Part shown: positions 6,168-8,324 of the stretch, one piece after another | Layout of the letters: every line of letters starts with the position of its first letter | How positions within the stretch are numbered: position 1 is the first letter of the stretch | NCBI GenBank assembly: GCA_017540915.1 | Contig: JAFYAD010000169.1 | Coordinates: forward strand, 1 to 8,324 | Reading direction: 5' to 3' | DNA length: 8,324 nt | From: Lachnospiraceae bacterium | GTDB taxonomy: Bacteria; Bacillota_A; Clostridia; Lachnospirales; Lachnospiraceae | Notes under the pieces: model-generated | What the model was told of the DNA's origin: nothing | Databases searched by the model: none | The model's input: only the letters and a program-made list of their open reading frames with translations | Program-made: the position numbers and the translations under genes

Positions 6168-8324
6168 ATGCCAAGGAAATACATCGGACATCCGGGTCGT
6201 ACCATAGAGGATACGGAGTACCTTTATGAGGAATACTCAAATCGTCCGGAGAATGCACCTAACGTTGTTTATATAGTATTGGATGACATGGGTTTTGCAG
6301 CATTAGGCTGTTATGGATCTACTATTCACACTCCCAATATTGACAGGTTGGCAAAAGAGGGATTAAGGTACAATAACTTCCATACTACAGCAATATGCTC
6401 TGCTACCCGGTGCTCACTTTTGACAGGAGTGAATCACCATAAGGCAGGAATAGCTTCTCTCGTGGAATGGAAAACTCAGGCTGGAAACACGGCGGGACAC
6501 ATATTGCCGGAATATGGAACTATTGCGGAAATCCTGAAGGAGTATGACTATTCTACATTTGCAGTTGGTAAGTGGCACCTTTCTGATACTAAATTCGAGT
6601 CGGGACCTTATGACAATTGGCCTCTTGGAAAGGGCTTTGAACGTTATTATGGTTTTTTGACAGCGGCCTGCGATCAGTACAATCCGCCGTTGGTACGCGA
6701 CAATTCCCACATTCCACAGCCCAAATCTGCTGAGGAAGGCTATCATTGCTCTGAAGATCTGACGGACAATGCGATAGATTTCATTTATAATCAAAAGAAC
6801 TCTTATCCGGACAAGCCGTTCTTTTTGTATCTTGCCTATGGTGCGACACATTCACCGCATCAGGCTCCAAAGGAGTATATAGACAGATATAAGGGGAAGT
6901 TCGACAAGGGATGGGATGCTATCAGGGATGAATGGTTTGCAAATCAGAAAAAGATAGGTATCATTCCCGAGGATGCGGAGTTGACTGATCGTGCTCCATA
7001 TGTTGATGCATGGGATGATCTGACAGATGACCGGAAGAAAGTGTTTGCACGTCAGATGGAGGTATATGCCGGATTTTTGGAACACACCGATGAGCAGATC
7101 GGAAGACTGATAGAATTTTTGCGTGACATTGAGCAGCTGGACAACACGGTTGTTGTGTTCATATCTGATAACGGAGCCAGCTCGGAAGGCGGCAAAGATG
7201 GTCATTTTAATTGCATGAGAGGTGGATATTACCTGGACACTACTAATGAGGTAGCTGATACAATAGGTCGTCTTGACGAGCTGGGACTGCCGGGGTCTAT
7301 GCCTCATTATCCGACAGGATGGGCAAACGCATGCAACACTCCGTTCCAGTGGTACAAGATGTGGTCATACGAGGGAGGAGTAAAGGATCCGCTGATCATC
7401 AGATATCCGAAACTCATTAAAGATCCCGGTGCGGTCAGAAGTCAGTATCATCATGTAAGTGATATTACACCTACGATCCTGGACATAATAGGAAAGCCAA
7501 AGCCTTCCGTGATAAAGGGAGTTGCTCAGCAGCCATTTACCGGTACAAGTTTTAAGTATTCGATGGAAGACGGCAATGCCGCTGACAGAAAACATGTCCA
7601 GTATTATGAGGTTGCAGGAAACCGTGGCATATACAAGGATGGTTGGAAAGCAAATGTCAATCATACTTTCAATGAAAGCTATGATGATGATGTGTGGGAG
7701 CTTTACCACGTGGAGACAGACTATTCCGAAAAGTATAACGTAGCAGACCAGTATCCTGAAAAGCTTTTAGAGCTCAGGGAAGAATTCTTTCTGGAAGCAG
7801 GAAGAAACAATGTTTTCCCCATGCTGTTACGCGGTCCGCATGCCATTAAAGATAAATGGGAACATGAAGGCATGATGGGTTCATTCAAGATACCGGAAAA
7901 GAAGATCTCTCTGAAAAAAATATATAAACCTTTCACGTTGGGAGGAGATGTGACATTCCCTGCTGATTTTACATCCTACGAGATAGAGGTGGTCACGGAT
8001 TATAAAAAAGGAGACGAGGGCATCATAGTAAGCGCGGGCATGGATTACGGCGGATTTGTATTCTATGTTAAAAATGGAAAGCTTCATTATGCATATAATG
8101 GAAATCAGTTTGGCTATTATCTGGCTGATTCCGATAGTGAGATTCCGGAAGGAGAAGTGACATTAAGATATACAGTATCTTACAATGGCTACAATGATTC
8201 CGATGTTGAGATCTATATCAACGGAAAAGCAGCAGGTGGAACAAAGATAGAAAGATTTTGCCATCTTGGTACCGGTCCTGTAACACTCAAGGCTTCTTCG
8301 GGCACACCGGTAGTGGATGAATAC
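6168..8324 (+). CDS. Type I (formylglycine-dependent) arylsulfatase, 3' end missing
   Basis: This frame is open for 719 codons to the right edge, with no stop. Type I sulfatases hydrolyse sulfate esters using a formylglycine made from Cys or Ser. Active-site motifs appear in order: metal-binding LDDMG (D39, D40), modification motif C77-S-A-T-R81 followed by LLTG and NHH, GKWH (K135, H137), GATHSPH (H228, H231), SDNG (D334, N335), and K397 before E402-G-G with KDPLIIRYPK. The core ends near 560. A C-terminal beta-rich domain (about 585 onward: GFVFYVKNGKLHYAYN, VEIYINGKAAGG, SGTPVVDEY) matches the extra domain of large arylsulfatases of roughly 750-790 residues, so perhaps 30-60 residues are missing. 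No signal peptide is seen, so it should act on imported substrates in the cytoplasm. The motif has Ala where CxPxR has Pro, a variant accepted in (C/S)-x-(P/A)-x-R. A maturase is required and none is in the window. Confidence 0.94.
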   Translation, partial: MPRKYIGHPGRTIEDTEYLYEEYSNRPENAPNVVYIVLDDMGFAALGCYGSTIHTPNIDRLAKEGLRYNNFHTTAICSATRCSLLTGVNHHKAGIASLVEWKTQAGNTAGHILPEYGTIAEILKEYDYSTFAVGKWHLSDTKFESGPYDNWPLGKGFERYYGFLTAACDQYNPPLVRDNSHIPQPKSAEEGYHCSEDLTDNAIDFIYNQKNSYPDKPFFLYLAYGATHSPHQAPKEYIDRYKGKFDKGWDAIRDEWFANQKKIGIIPEDAELTDRAPYVDAWDDLTDDRKKVFARQMEVYAGFLEHTDEQIGRLIEFLRDIEQLDNTVVVFISDNGASSEGGKDGHFNCMRGGYYLDTTNEVADTIGRLDELGLPGSMPHYPTGWANACNTPFQWYKMWSYEGGVKDPLIIRYPKLIKDPGAVRSQYHHVSDITPTILDIIGKPKPSVIKGVAQQPFTGTSFKYSMEDGNAADRKHVQYYEVAGNRGIYKDGWKANVNHTFNESYDDDVWELYHVETDYSEKYNVADQYPEKLLELREEFFLEAGRNNVFPMLLRGPHAIKDKWEHEGMMGSFKIPEKKISLKKIYKPFTLGGDVTFPADFTSYEIEVVTDYKKGDEGIIVSAGMDYGGFVFYVKNGKLHYAYNGNQFGYYLADSDSEIPEGEVTLRYTVSYNGYNDSDVEIYINGKAAGGTKIERFCHLGTGPVTLKASSGTPVVDEY

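Noticed and set aside
6414..7709. Three successive minus-strand open frames of 114-151 codons opposite the sulfatase gene
   Set aside because: They are antisense to a frame with every type I sulfatase motif in order, show no family features themselves, and sit in different short segments with no ribosome binding sites that I could support.
1..8324. tRNA or rRNA genes, CRISPR arrays, insertion sequences, attachment sites
   Set aside because: No cloverleaf-like arms, regularly spaced repeats, transposase-like frames or flanking inverted/direct repeats were recognised by reading. This is a visual check only.

Overview
The window looks like a chromosomal segment from a low-to-moderate GC Firmicute, most likely an anaerobic clostridium of the Lachnospiraceae type. 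This rests on strong AGGAGG-like ribosome binding sites, compact co-directional operons, frequent AGA/AGG and ATA codons, a lipoprotein-type binding protein and the overall style of the proteins. It is an impression from reading, not a database match. All convincing genes are on the + strand.

Left part (1-832): the 3' tail of an unidentified gene, possibly a sensor kinase, is followed by a complete NarL/LuxR-type response regulator. Its GC content looks higher than that of the rest of the window. A gap of about 290 bases (833-1123) holds a small hairpin, a very strong intrinsic terminator, two sequences resembling LacI/CcpA-family (cre-like) operators, and a plausible promoter for the next operon.

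Right part (1124-8324, continuing past the edge): an apparent operon of five genes. The first three form an ABC importer of the taurine/sulfonate/nitrate (TauABC/SsuABC) class: permease, ATPase and lipoprotein binding protein. A 10-bp hairpin lies between the ATPase and binding-protein genes. Next is a 652-residue protein with the full alkyl-sulfatase architecture (metallo-beta-lactamase domain, dimerisation domain, SCP2-like C-terminal domain), then a large type I formylglycine-dependent sulfatase that runs off the right edge at codon 719. The two sulfatase-family proteins show no export signal. The simplest reading is uptake of an organosulfur compound, such as a sulfate ester, followed by release of sulfate in the cytoplasm. 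This parallels the transporter-plus-sulfatase (ats) loci known from Pseudomonas.

The most unusual observation is that the alkyl-sulfatase homologue has lost almost every metal ligand of its family. The HxHxDH motif reads YxVxDV, TEAPAE reads VGAPPE, and SHHWP reads NVNWP, while the rest of the protein is intact and well conserved. It is therefore either a pseudoenzyme with a new role beside the intact sulfatase, or an enzyme with an altered active site.
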